Shown here: positions 14,341 through 29,400 of the stretch, in pieces
Numbering within the stretch: position 1 is the stretch's first letter
Layout: the number at the start of each line of letters is the position of its first letter
Assembly: GCF_036324505.1 (NCBI RefSeq)
Contig: NC_086365.1
Location: forward strand, 8,327,155 to 8,391,154
Source: Eleginops maclovinus
Taxonomy: Eukaryota; Chordata; Actinopteri; Perciformes; Eleginopidae
Length of the DNA: 64,000 nucleotides
Reading direction: 5' to 3'
Program-made: the position numbers and the translations under genes
The notes under the pieces: generated by a model
Told to the model about the DNA's origin: nothing
The model's database searches: none
The model's input: only the letters and a program-made list of their open reading frames with translations

Positions 14341-15467
14341 CACCTGTTGAGTTTTTGATTATCATTTGTCCCTCTTATTACATTTCATAGATTCAACTTT
14401 GAAATTGAAAAGGCAAAATCTGTATATTTGTTTTCAGGTTAAGATATTGTATATATTAAGACTTAAAATCCTAGATACATTTTAACATGTTCTATGTTTT
14501 ATTCAACTGATTCTCATTGAATATGTTGCCTGTTTCATGTGTGTGTGTGCAGTAATAATAGCATGGAAAATTAAGAATGATGAAGGATGACATTATTTGA
14601 AAGACCTGTCAATTCACCCTATACCATATTTGTCTATTACTATTTAGTAATCACGTTCCCTTGTTTCTTATAGATACTTTTAATTGGAAATGTTGTAATT
14701 CTCAATGCTATAACCAAACATAGAATGAGTTTTTTGTGTGTGAAATTAGAGCCATCTGAAACCTCCATTTAAAAAAAAACATGAAGCTCACACCACCAAG
14801 CGACACAAAACACCTCACAGCTTGAAACCTGTATCTCGACAGAAAGGTTAGGGGTTTCTGCTACATGGAATTGAAGACTAATTTGGGACCTTCTATACAA
14901 AATCTGAGTTTGTGAAATGTGCCTATTTCTGGATGAACACATCTGATTAAAGTTATCAAACTAAAAATGAACGGGAGAAAGAAAGGATTAACATTAAACT
15001 GATCGTCAAAAAGGTGTATAGAAAAGCAGAATCAATGCAAATTGTTCTGTTCTGTGCTGGCTGATATATTAATACGCTGCACAAAAACATGCCAGTGTAT
15101 AATGAAATGAGACAAATATTTTTCAGTCAGAATTTTAACCACTATGAATATAAATTGGTTAAAGGCCTTCAGAGAAATTGTCTTAATCTGTGTTTTTACA
15201 GGTAGAAACAGCTGTATTTTTGGAAATATTTACATGATTGATATCATATATATTTAGTTTCAACATGGTATATTTTAATACGCAATTTGTACACATGTCA
15301 TTGCGTACATTGATAATGCCAGTGTATATTTGTAATTATATTAGAAGGAAACATGTACTACTGCTTGAACCAGTTTGCTGTTTAACTTTAAAAATGATCT
15401 GAGCAGCAATTATTATTTATTTATCCAGGAGCAGATTATTCTAATAACCATTTATTAGTGCCATCTA
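14341..15467. other. AT-rich unique non-coding DNA
   Basis: No open frame of note, no recognised repeat and no distinct regulatory block. Stops are frequent in every frame. Confidence 0.6.
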
Positions 15468-15484
15468 GTGCCCACTACCCCAAT
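15468..15484 (-). promoter_or_regulatory. CTCF-like motif
   Basis: AGTGCCATCTAGTGCCC matches the reverse complement form of the CTCF core (GCCMYCTRGTGG) well. It is the best such match I noticed in the window. Occupancy is not known. Confidence 0.4.
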
Positions 15485-16583
15485 CCTGGAAACATGACAT
15501 CCCTGCCTTTCTTAAATTTGTACAAATGGCCCACAAGACAAATTCTCAGTCCCTTAAGGTATTTCTTCCCATGACACATTTCAAAATACTCTCCTTTCAC
15601 TCAGGTTACAGGGTGTCCTCGTTTACCGATCCGCTTCATTTCCCTCTCTCTCCCTGACCCTTTGATAGTGATAGTGAGCGTATATTGTGTGATAGAGAGA
15701 GCATATCTTAATTGGCTTCTGTGTTATCAGTCCTGTTTGATAAGCGCTTTTGTCTTGTCCATCGTCAGATAGCCGGTGTTGATGGAAGGGAGGCCGTTAT
15801 TGGGGATCATGTCATCCCGACACTTCACATTTTGTCCCATGACTGAGCGAATGGAAAATGGGAGTAAAATCAATGCTTTGGAATACACTAGCGACGCTGT
15901 AGCTGCACAGTGACAAAGTGAGGACTCCTAGCTCGGCAGCTTGATAGCCATCTTCTCTAAGGACCAAGACACAGCACTCTTACGTGTTGAGCCAAATGTA
16001 GATAAGAAAAAGGGAAACTTTCTCCTCTGTGTTTTGATGAATGCTGATGACAGCTTAGGTAAGGAAGGAAATATCAAACAGCCTTGTTTTTATCGGTGTC
16101 TCGTAGTGATAATTTGTTAGTCATAATTCCATGGTAAATTTTCCATTCATACATCCTGGTGCAGTGATTCACAGTAATTATTAACACAAATTCTGAGAAA
16201 AACAAAAGTCAAAGGTAAGTGTCACCCTTTACGTGTTGCTTCCCACTCTCAGTTTTGGCCCAGGAAGTGTGTATACAATACCTTAATATGTATAAATATA
16301 TAAATGTCTTCTACTATCTGAATTTTCTTTCAACAAAATAGACAAATATGAAATGGTTTTATATGCAATAAAAAGCAGCCATTCAAAATGATTTGCCAAA
16401 AATATATAGATTTCGCTTTAGATGAAAGAACAACTTTAAATCACAAACAATCTAGATATTTATTTTCAATTCTGGACTCTGTATTTGACACATCAAAGTC
16501 CTGATCCCTCAATAGCTTCCCACCAATCAACAGTGTGTGTTATAAAGCATTTTTGCCTAACCCCGTCTCCTAAAATAAATACG
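15485..16583. other. Unique non-coding DNA, partly enhancer-like
   Basis: Between about 15660 and 15870 there are several TTATC/GATAA words (for example near 15724 and 15738) with retained CpGs and TAATTGG. A donor-like AAAG followed by GTAAGT at 16215 sits downstream of a CAG at 16162-16164, but the implied 50-bp segment has nothing else to support it. Confidence 0.45.
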
Positions 16584-16627
16584 ATTACATTGGAAGTAAA
16601 TATATAAATATTTACTTCCAATGTAAT
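16584..16627. repeat. Perfect inverted repeat, 20-bp arms and 4-bp loop
   Basis: The left arm (16584-16603) begins ATTACATTGGAAG. The right arm (16608-16627) is its exact reverse complement, ending CTTCCAATGTAAT. The 4-base spacer is ATAA. Such a perfect hairpin is not expected by chance in 64 kb. It could be a miniature foldback element, a cruciform-forming palindrome or the stem of a small RNA precursor. The stem is shorter than a usual miRNA precursor. Confidence 0.95.
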
Positions 16628-17735
16628 TCATTTTCTGTAGATTGCAGGCGTTTGTTTTAGGATACTGAGGTAAAACCACGTAGCTCTTGATAATTATTTA
16701 GTCCACAATTTTGCAAAGCATCCTCGAAATGAATGCAACAATACATTTAAAGTGAAGTTTCAGACAGTCATATGTGTCTCTTATCATCGGTAGATCTTTC
16801 TTTTAAGGTTTCAGACCTCAAACCTGTGTTTGGAAAAACTAATCAGGAAAGAAATGTGCTTCTTTTGCATTTCTTCTGATTAGTGCAGGTTGACTCATAT
16901 AAACATGTGTGGAGAAGTATGCTGCTTCAACAACAACAACAACAACAAGGCAGCCTGCAATGTTAAGAGTCACTGTCAGGATGGAGGACAAAGTCCTTCC
17001 GTTTATAGGTTCTTAAGAGATGGAAACACGTAGGTGAAAAGAGAAAAAAACACATCACTTTCAAGTTCTCTGTGATAAGTTGTGCCAGTCATTTGGATCG
17101 GACCTGTTGTCTTCCTGTGACACCCCGGTAGTTTCCTCACTATTCATGTGGTTTGATACAGGAAACTAGTCAGTGAAACTCGATGCTGCTTAAAAGTGAC
17201 TTCAATAGCACGTATTCATGGTGTCTCCTCTAAAATGTGTAACATCATTTTCAAAAGCTCACAATTAATAATTAGGAAAAACAAGCCATTTTTGTTTTGG
17301 GGGGCTTTTGTTATACCAGTCACACACTGTCCTGTATTCACAATAAAATGAAATAGAAACAACTGAATTAACCGTTTACCTAGAAAACATAATTACACTG
17401 GGTCTGATAAGTGTTTTTTTGACCAATAATAGACAAAAAATAAACTTGTATGCAAAGTATCTTGTCTCAGTTAAGAGTGTATCTCACAGCCTACACTAAG
17501 TTATCTCAATAATCAATAAGTAATGTTTCACCACAGGATCATATATTCAGTTTCAATAACTACAGATCCATTTTCAAAGCCTGCAATTTTGAATCTAGTT
17601 TCTTCCTTGCTGATACATTTCACTTTAAAACCTGTGGCTTGAAACCTGTGGCCTCTTATAAAATAAAATATTGTTTTGAACAGTGTACTATATCTAACAG
17701 GTAACAGTACAGCAGAAACACAGATTGGTTAAATC
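16628..17735. other. AT-rich unique non-coding DNA with a (CAA)n tract
   Basis: Includes a CAA trinucleotide tract of about 22 bp at 16927-16948. No gene, mobile element or clear regulatory block was recognised. Confidence 0.55.
16927..16948. repeat. (CAA)n microsatellite, 7 units
   Basis: Short perfect CAA trinucleotide tract inside unique sequence. Confidence 0.95.
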
Positions 17736-17741
17736 TTCTCC

Positions 17742-17765
17742 GGGCGAAGGGGGGGTGGAGGGGGG
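17742..17765 (+). other. Potential G-quadruplex
   Basis: Four or more runs of at least three G (GGG, a seven-G run and a six-G run) separated by loops of at most four bases. It starts a GC-rich stretch (17740-18130). A second G-run cluster lies at 18039-18056. Confidence 0.5.
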
Positions 17766-18130
17766 AGACTTCAGGCTCCCACCGCCTCTCCCTCCCTGCC
17801 TGGCTCTCCCAGAGGAGCAGCCATGGCGATGGTGATTATGTCACCACTTAGTGAACTAACTGACACTGATGGGTTTGAAATGCACTCTGCGTCCCAGCGG
17901 GCCCCTGCCCCCCCAGCCCCCCTCGTCCCCAGGTCTGTCAGGCCCCTCTGTGCTGGGTGTTGGGTTACCCCAGAGTGACGGCAAGGCCAAGTTCAACAGC
18001 ACGGCCAGCCAGCAGCTCTCTGAAGAGCCTGTATGAAAGGGAGGGAGGTGGGGGGGAGAGTACGGAGGCTCTTCTGACTCACTTCGGGACCCCTTCTGGT
18101 GCACTGCTACCCCCCCACCACGACCTAGTC
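17766..18130. other. GC-rich unique stretch, no supported gene
   Basis: GC content is clearly above the flanks. Open frames of 107 codons (minus) and 146 codons (plus) overlap here but have Pro, Gly and Ser-rich composition and no recognisable domain. The GC-rich half of the forward frame does not continue into coding-like sequence downstream. It could be an enhancer or an unrecognised exon region. Confidence 0.4.
18039..18056 (+). other. Potential G-quadruplex
   Basis: GGGAGGGAGGTGGGGGGG satisfies the four-G3-run rule with short loops. Confidence 0.5.
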
Positions 18131-18812
18131 TTCTCTTCTTCCTCCTTATACAAACCCTCCTCACCAGAGTCTGCCCCAAAGCACTACTTTAAATTATTGC
18201 TTATTTCCCCGAGTAATATTAGCAAAAATCACGTATTTTACTTAGAAATGATTAACTCTGCAAATATCTTCTTTGCTCAGTTTAATGTTTTTCTATCAGC
18301 AGAATTATGGAAAAAACACAAGTCCAAGTTTAATGACATCAAACCTCAAAAAAGGACAAATTTACCTTTAAGCAAACTCCGGAAAATGGTGCCATAGACA
18401 CTGGCAGGGGTCTTTGCTAGTAAGAAATGCAACTGTGAACATGAGCTTGAACTTCATTCAGCGATTGTGCAAGTGGCATCTGTTTAGTGTTAGGTGTATA
18501 TAAGATGTTTAGCTAAACACCATTTGTTGTAGGACTTAATTGTATTTGCATGCTAGCCAACATGAATAAGCAGCTGTTCTATTTAGACAGCATTAGTGTA
18601 ACCTCATATATATTTTATTAACATTAAAGAATGTGATGTTCAACACTGAAATTACTCCAAAATGTATTTAGTATAAAGGTCGAAAGGTTGCTAGGTAGTT
18701 GTTATTGTATGCCTAAAAGGAACAGCAGTTATGGTCAGCTGGAGTTAACCAAATGAGAACAACTGAAGCAGTGATAGCTGTATTTTGTCAGATTGTTACA
18801 AAAAGATGCACA
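18131..18812. other. AT-rich unique non-coding DNA
   Basis: No gene, repeat family or regulatory block recognised. Confidence 0.6.
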
Positions 18813-18834
18813 CTGAGCAAAAACATTTGCTCAG
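18813..18834. repeat. Perfect 9-bp inverted repeat
   Basis: CTGAGCAAA and TTTGCTCAG are exact reverse complements separated by AACA. The hairpin sits three bases upstream of the triplicated 18-mer. Confidence 0.9.
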
Positions 18835-18836
18835 CG

Positions 18837-18890
18837 GGAAGTGTGATTGACAATGGAAGTGTGATTGACAAGGGAAGTGTGATTGATGGT
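18837..18890. repeat. Three tandem copies of an 18-bp unit
   Basis: The unit begins GGAAGTGTGATTGA. Copies start at 18837, 18855 and 18873; the first two differ only in the last base and the third diverges in its last four. The period is a multiple of three, so the overlapping frames show a repeated peptide, but no gene is supported. Confidence 0.93.
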
Positions 18891-22329
<3,439 letters not shown>

Positions 22330-22600
22330 TTTGCAGAGACATCATGCATTTCTTGGGAATTTAAGCATGAGGGGCTCTGAGGGCTTAGCATTTCCGTGAG
22401 GCTGAGGCCTGCGTTATGACTGAGAGAGAAGAGACCAATTAGACCATTAATGTGAGTGCTGACGGGCGGATTACTCCCCTGGCTCGCCTGCCCCTTTAAA
22501 AAACAGGCAGTAATAACAATAAAGCTAGTAATAACCTGGCTCTTAAAAGGACAGCTGGGGCCAGTCAGGGAGTTTGCCTCGGTGTTCTCATTTCAAATAT
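22330..22600. promoter_or_regulatory. Candidate conserved non-coding element
   Basis: A repeat-free block with GACCAATTAGACCATTAATG near 22432, AACAATAAAGCTAG near 22515 (SOX-like) and AGTAATAACC near 22528, plus several CpGs near 22394-22480. It overlaps the start of a 139-codon frame that has no domain. An enhancer-like role is inferred. Confidence 0.38.
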
Positions 22601-23149
22601 ACTGTACTGTACGCTGTAGTTCTCAGTGGCCTTGGCGTCGCAGCCTAATGTCCTTCACAGCTGGCTTCACATGTTCCAAGCTGCCAAACTGGCTTCTGTA
22701 CACTTCCTGGGCCCTTTGTCTGAACCCTGGACTTGGGACTCTGACACTATTGTTCACTCATGTAGGAAGTTTTGCATTTTCCATCAACAACCACCGCCTT
22801 GATGTTTCAAGGGAAAAGGAATCCACAGATGACCCGACTACACACCTTAAACACATTCTCTCATGCAAACCCTGATATGGATACAGTGCAAATTCACATG
22901 TACGCAAAGTGTTCCTACATCGGGAGGTCTTGTACATCTCTGCTGTATTTCCAGGTCTACAGTTACAGGCCAAAAGTCAGGGGTTGGGGTTCAGGCCGGT
23001 ACACTTTCAACAATGATGCAGGTGCACTATTCATCTCCAGTCATTCAGCCGGTCACTCAATTAAGAACGCAGATCAACAAACACACACAAATGCATGCAT
23101 TCACATGTACTTGGTGTCATGACCACTCCTTGGACCCCATGTAGTTGGG
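22601..23149. other. Unique non-coding DNA with chance ORFs
   Basis: The frames at 22456-22875, 22772-23122 and 22863-23144 overlap each other and lack domains or repeat homology that I can recognise. Confidence 0.5.
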
Positions 23150-23370
23150 GTATTCTCTTACGGAGCTGGGAATGGGAGCGAGGAATCCGAGCAGTCTTGC
23201 CGTCCCCGGGACAAAAGGCAAGGTGGCCCCGTGGCTCGGGCTAAGGAAGCTCCGGGTTCAGCCACTGGACCTCGAGGTCTTTGAGGAGCCCCCTGAAACA
23301 GCCAGGTGTTCCAACAGGAGGGACTTTGTGGAACCGTCGAAGCACTTGTTGGAACGGACCAAATAGGAGT
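23150..23370. other. GC-rich island of unknown nature
   Basis: An abrupt CpG-rich stretch of about 220 bp (for example CCGTCCCCGGG near 23200 and CCCCGTGGCTCGGG near 23227) in AT-rich surroundings. Both strands are open (73 codons plus, 106 codons minus) but neither shows a domain I know. It could be a decayed gene or transposon coding fragment, or an isolated regulatory island. Confidence 0.4.
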
Positions 23371-24097
<727 letters not shown>

Positions 24098-24276
24098 AGT
24101 CCCCAGCTGTTATTGACTTAACTTATAGCTTTGTAAGTGCAGTGTCCACCGCAGATCCTATTGGTCGAAAAGTCTTTTGAATGCAGTTCGTGCAGACACT
24201 CCAAACTCTCATATATTAAAAATAAATTATATCCGCTATATTTAAAAAGCCCTGACTTCCTTCTCTCTGGTTCCAG

Positions 24277-24361
24277 GAAAACATATATCACAGCCGGTGT
24301 CCATGGCCAGAACCAACAGTGTCTGTTTGCCCGTCTGGGCCCTGCCTGGATCCACGCCCAG
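24277..24361 (+). other. Exon-like segment of 85 bp
   Basis: A classical acceptor (a CTTCCTTCTCTCTGGTTCCAG-type tract ending at 24276) is followed by a GC-richer interval that ends in GCCCAG followed by GTGAAAGG. All three frames are open through it, so coding status is undecided. I do not recognise any of the three peptides. Pseudo-exons are frequent, so confidence is low. Confidence 0.2.
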
Positions 24362-25640
24362 GTGAAAGGTCAAACAATCAGTCCTCATCAGCCTCACCAT
24401 CTTACTCAGATTTGGATTTAAGTCGGTTTTCGTTTGTTTTGTTAAAGTAAAACACTTTTTACAGCTTCTTCTGCTCTAAGTTCGAACCGATGTGTTGCTT
24501 ACAGTTATATGAAGGTTGTGCAATGACTACATTGTTTAAGTATGGAATTGGATATGTGCTCTAAAAATAAAAACAGAAAAAGGAAGGGCACTTATGTCTC
24601 TACATCTACGTAGTTTAGCACCGTTCATAGATTTGTTCATCATACAATGTACTTCTCTTGGGAAACCTTTCAAGCACAATTCTGTATAGAACCATTTGAG
24701 GAATTTAGTTGCAGCACTAAATGCAAAAAATAAATAAACTAAGAGTTAAGACATTCAAAGGGATAGCAAGATATCTCTAAGGGAAAAAATTACAATTAAC
24801 TAGGGAAGATGGAAGTATCACTTATCCAAGACACATAACCCACCCAAAGAACATCAGTGCTGGACAATTCTGCAAAACACAGGATTACCTTCATTAAAAA
24901 TCTGAATACTACTCCATATTAAAGGGTCACAACTTAAAATGGTTTAAAAGACGCTATTTAGGAACCGTCTTATTAAGAAGTCGCTCTTACGTTGTACAAA
25001 ATCTGGATTATACAATATAATACCTGAATGAGGATCTTTGTGCAACTGGCCTGCTGTACTGTATGTCTGGCAAAGGACAAATCCCAGATTCCATTTTTAA
25101 AAACAGAGACTCTATAACCCCCTAAACTCCAGCTTCTACTTGTGTCCTTAAAAACGCATCAGGCCACGATCCCCTATAGCCGACAGTTATGGCTGCTCAG
25201 CTAACACCTGGCCCTGCTAGTGTGTCATATCACTGCTAATCGCATTAGGCTAATCGCTCCCAGATCAGCACATCCACACTGACCCCGGCACGACTCTGTG
25301 ACCCGGCCAGGGAACCCTCACGCGGGATCAGACTGTGAACTTATCTCCCCCAAAGCCAGACCCCACCCTTGCCGTTGCTAAGAGGGACAAGGGGTGGAAG
25401 ACGGGATATGACCAGATTCCTTTGGGGGGGATTGAAAGTGACTGTTATGTTATGAACTGGTGGCACTTCAGTTGAACCCTGTCCTGCAAAAAAGGGGGGA
25501 GACTGAACAAGAGGGTCGACATAATGATTCGAAGAGAGATTACTGAAGATAAACAAATGATCAGGTCATTCTTTTAAAAAAACGTGCTTGGTAAGAAAAG
25601 CAAGTCAAACTGGTGTCTCGTCTGTTTGAACAGTCTTTAA
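24362..25640. other. Unique non-coding DNA
   Basis: AT-rich up to about 25090, then a more balanced block (25150-25340) with AATCGCATTAGGCTAATCGC near 25237 and several CpGs that is mildly enhancer-like. No gene is supported. Confidence 0.5.
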
Positions 25641-25990
25641 CCTGAACGATTTTGAGAGGCCTTGCTGTCTTTCCTCTCTCTTTCTCCTCACCTCACCTCA
25701 CTGGCTTCCTCATTTTCTCTCTGTGTCATCTGTCAGGAAGCTCAGTTCTTGGCACTCTCTCCACCTGCTCAGGACCTGCTGGATTTCTCTCCTGCAAAAG
25801 AGCTTTGCACTGTGCCACAGCCAAGGCAGCTCACATCTGCCAGGCCATTTCCCTTTCGCTAACTCTTTCCTCCGATCCCTACATCTCTGTATACTTTCTC
25901 TTTAATCAACTTCTCCACTCTGACGTCCCTTTATCTGCATCTTTCAGTCTACACTTTATAGTTTCTATTTTGGCTTCGCAGCTCAAGCTG
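25641..25990. other. Pyrimidine-rich stretch with overlapping ORFs
   Basis: CT-rich on the plus strand. Three overlapping forward frames (up to 113 codons) read Ser, Leu and Phe-rich peptides, as expected from pyrimidine-rich DNA rather than from selection. Confidence 0.5.
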
Positions 25991-26889
25991 TAGTTGACTG
26001 ACAACTGCTCCATCTCTTGCTGGATGTGAGAGGCTGCCTGACGCTTTGCCAATAAGAAACCCTATTCAGTCCTTGGTGTTTCTTTTTCCATTTAATATGG
26101 CAAAATGCCTAATTGTTAGGATTTTTAAAAAGGCAGCAACTAACATTTATTTTACAATTATTTCCAAGTCTTTATTCTATAAAAAATAGAAAATTGTGAA
26201 AAATAGTTCATTAAAATTGTATAAACCCCCAAATAACCTCTTCAAATGTCTTAGTTATGCTGACCAACAGTCCCAAACTCAATCTACTATGACAAAATGA
26301 CAAAGAGAAGTTTAGCTTTTTTTTTTTAAGGAATTAAATGATTACTTTATTGTTAAAATATAAGTTTCTGTCAAATAACTAATGCACTGACCAACAAATA
26401 GTTTCAGACTGAACTGTATTTATTTATTTTTGTTAAATCAAATTAGAAAAAGGCTGTTTAAATTAGTGTTGCAAAACATGTTCAAATATTGCAGCTTTGG
26501 TTTTTCAAAAAATTAACTCTACTCATCCAACAAACATTTAAGCACTAAAGGAACACTGTGCAGCAGTCAGCTGATTTTGGCTGTAGGTGCCACGGCACTG
26601 TGTGGACAGATGGTGCCAAGCCAAACACAGCAACCACCAGCTAGAGCTTTCATTCACTTAGGGCCCTGAATGCTCCGATGTGGCCCCGCCGCCTCCCTCT
26701 TTTCCTCTCTCTCCTCCCTCTGTGTGCCATGGGGGAGGGGTGAGTAAGGGGTCAGGCGAAGGTTACTCAAATACAGTGAGCTTAGCCTCTCCACACTGTC
26801 CATTAACTATGAAAACATGTAGGAGCGCCGGCCAGGATGAGAGCGCCCTGCTCTGGCAGCCATTGTTTTTCTGCCTATGTTAACATTTT
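25991..26889. other. Unique non-coding DNA
   Basis: AT-rich until about 26560. 26640-26880 is GC-richer, with a 67-codon Pro and Ser-rich frame that I do not trust. Confidence 0.55.
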
Positions 26890-27180
26890 ATTTATACAGG
26901 GAAAGTTGGGCGAGGAACGAGGAAAGCATACTTTTTCTAACGGCCACATACATGTCTGTCTATAGAGGACATCATCAACACAACTTTTTTCTACAACCTA
27001 TCTACCAGCCTTGGGCCACATAATCAAAAGGGGACCTGAATGAGAGGGGCCAGAGATCAAAATGCTAACCCTGCGATTACCCACTGAGAAACGGCCTCCA
27101 ATAATGTATAATCCATAGAATGGCTTTTACTTGCATCATTTGCTTCAATGTAAAGGGAAGTGAAATAAAGGCAGGGTTTA
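26890..27180. promoter_or_regulatory. Candidate conserved non-coding element
   Basis: Unique block with CACATAATCAAAAGG near 27017, AGAGATCAAAATG near 27052 (TCF/LEF-like), GCGATTACCCAC near 27073 and CCAATAATGTATAATCC near 27099. Its texture differs from the strongly AT-rich flanks. Regulatory function is inferred. Confidence 0.35.
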
Positions 27181-27639
27181 TATATAGCATATACTGATGT
27201 TTAAAATAAATATTCTACTTTATTTTACAGTACAGAAATAGAGAGAAAAATTCAGGTTAAGATGCCATCTGCAATCAAGGTATGCAACCCAAGACTTTGT
27301 GTTTATATGGTATAAATCTTGGCTCCCGCTCAACCATTACGTTAGGTAAAGTGAAGTTAAAGTGAAGCTTAGTAAAGTTGAGTTGAATAGGAGAGTTTGA
27401 AAGCAATTCCAAAGTTAGTAGTCAGGTAAGTGATATATATTGTGATTGAGGTGAACTTTGTTTTTATGAATGAAATGTCACTGTTTAGTAAGGAAACTTT
27501 TCTGATGTATAGACCTTTCCAGGCTCCGAGTAAAAATGTCTTTGAGTAAGACACCAGGCAGGGCAGCTTCACAGTTCGGATAGTACAGAGGCACTGTGGG
27601 CTTTGTGCAGAGATAAAAACAATATATACTCATGAGATG
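27181..27639. other. Unique non-coding DNA
   Basis: Contains a small exon-like 49-bp segment (27231-27279) with a TACTGAT branch-like word, a TTTTACAG acceptor and an AAG followed by GTATGC donor, too short and weak to call. A short degenerate TAAAGTGAAG repeat lies at 27350-27385. Confidence 0.45.
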
Positions 27640-28080
27640 TATACGCTTATCTGTCTCCTCAGCCCCTCAACCCCAACGGCCATAACACTAAACGTGGCAA
27701 ATGGCAGCCATTTGTCTCCATGAGTGAACTAAGGGAGAACTACAGACTGTGGGCAGTGACAGGTTTATATTGGTAATATTCTGTCATTCCTTTGACTGCA
27801 TTAGCGTTTTCAACACCAGAGTTTTAAATCATTTTTTATGAACGGCATAAAATGTCAGATCTGGCCTAATACATCTCCATATGAGCCCTCTAAAGTTCCT
27901 TTTCTCTGTGTGCAGACAGACATGCCGTGCTCCCTGCGCTGTCCCCTACTTCCGATCTCTCTAATGTTTTTCAGTCATAATAAATCTGGCCCTGACTTTC
28001 TAAAGCAAACAATGCTGTGGGGACTGAGTCCTCCAATAACACTTTGTCAGTTCCAATCAGGCCTGAAATATGACTCAACT
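27640..28080. promoter_or_regulatory. Candidate conserved non-coding element
   Basis: Repeat-free block with TTTATATTGGTAATATTC near 27762, CATTAGCG near 27800, TTTTATGAACGGCATAAAATG near 27834 and TCATAATAAATCTGG near 27975. Open frames across it lack domains. It is enhancer-like by texture and motif density. Confidence 0.33.
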
Positions 28081-29029
28081 GTCTGTGCTTCCCCGTGCTA
28101 AAAGTCCTCCCCTCCACCCCCATTTCCTCTCTCTGGCTCTTTTCCCCTCTGCTATAATTTCCTTAAGCCTTGCAGCCTCAACAACCTTTATTCTTAAACA
28201 ACTATTAATATGGCCATGGACTGACACGACTGAGCTACATGAAGACACTAAAGATGTTGAAACAGCCTCTAGTTAAATGTTTACATGTTTTAACCTGGCT
28301 GCAGAGTTTTGTTGGATAGTATAGGGGGCAAGTTCCTTTGAACGTCAGCCAATTTTCTTCCACACCCAGCAAGAAAAACGTCATTGTTCTTGCTTTGCAA
28401 ACTGGTGCTAAAACAGGAATGGCCTTCACCAAAAATCAGCATGAAGTCACAAAAAAACTTGGTTGTCTTAACTTATGAATTCCATTAACACAAAGAAAGT
28501 TCACGTGTATGAGAAGATTGGAGAACCAGCTTTACAAAAGAAAGCCAGTGTGAGAGCGCACTGATCGTCATGCATAAGGGAGAAGCATGAATCCGGACAA
28601 TTCAAGACCCCAATAACACTTTATTTGAAGTGTGTGGTATCAAGGCAAAATCCTGATCGGATTTCCATCAGACTTCAATGTAAGGGAGTACATCAGAAGT
28701 GCCATGTTGGGCAATAGAACTTTATGCTTTGGAAATAAGATTTCCCTTTAACTGGTGCTATGGTGCAAAGCCCAAACCGTGAAAACCAGCTCTCCACCAA
28801 AGGCACTTAAAAGTAGTCAAAGTGTCCTCATACTTTTGGCCATGATGTACCGTTTTGCATATACTAACCCTAGAGCAGATCTGCAGCAGAGTTCCTCTCT
28901 ATTAGCTTATAAAGAAAAACAAAATCTTCCTGTTGTAAATTTCAATCGCCTTAAACCCTCCTACCTTTGTAGCTACGGCTCAACGAGTTGACCCCGTATA
29001 TTTATTTGTTGCGCTTTCTTTTGAATGCA
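28081..29029. other. Unique non-coding DNA
   Basis: No recognised gene, repeat family or distinct regulatory element. Confidence 0.55.
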
Positions 29030-29200
29030 TTAGCCTTTGGCCATGTTAATCAGGCCCGCCACCCCCCCTTGAGCCTCACCCCTCCACCCTACACGGAGGC
29101 CAAGGGAAGCCATCAGTAGCAATGCCCGGCCGACCACAGAGCGAGCATGTTCTCTTCACGCATGATTAACGCTGTTGAGAACGGGGGATAGACCACCTCA
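29030..29200. promoter_or_regulatory. Candidate regulatory element with retained CpGs
   Basis: Contains GTTAATCAGGCCCGCC near 29045, AATGCCCGGCCGACC near 29121 and ACGCATGATTAACGC near 29158. A short, CpG-bearing, repeat-free block in AT-rich DNA. Confidence 0.3.
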
Positions 29201-29335
29201 AAGAGAGAACTGCCCCGACTTCAAAGTCTTGCCACTGAGAAAAAGACTGTCCCTGTGTGTGCAACCCCCCTCCACACACACTCTTAAAACTCAATATAAC
29301 ATGGCCTCAACTAGCCCTGTAAACACACATGCATG

Positions 29336-29339
<4 letters not shown>

Positions 29340-29396
<57 letters not shown>
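29340..29396. repeat. (CA)n microsatellite, about 28 units
   Basis: Perfect CA tract of about 57 bp, preceded by a GCATGCACGC alternating purine-pyrimidine stretch that extends the Z-DNA potential. Confidence 0.98.

Positions 29397-29400
<4 letters not shown>

Noticed and set aside
17957..18397. 146-codon frame
   Set aside because: The first half is GC-rich low-complexity-like and the second half AT-rich, with no domain and no consistent codon texture.
18837..18890. CRISPR-like array of short repeats
   Set aside because: Units are directly adjacent without spacers and number only three, in a vertebrate genome context.
22456..22875. 139-codon frame
   Set aside because: No domain; it starts within an enhancer-like block with stops in related frames, so chance is likelier.
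27231..27279. 49-bp exon-like segment
   Set aside because: Splice-like words are present but the interval is very short and nothing else supports it.
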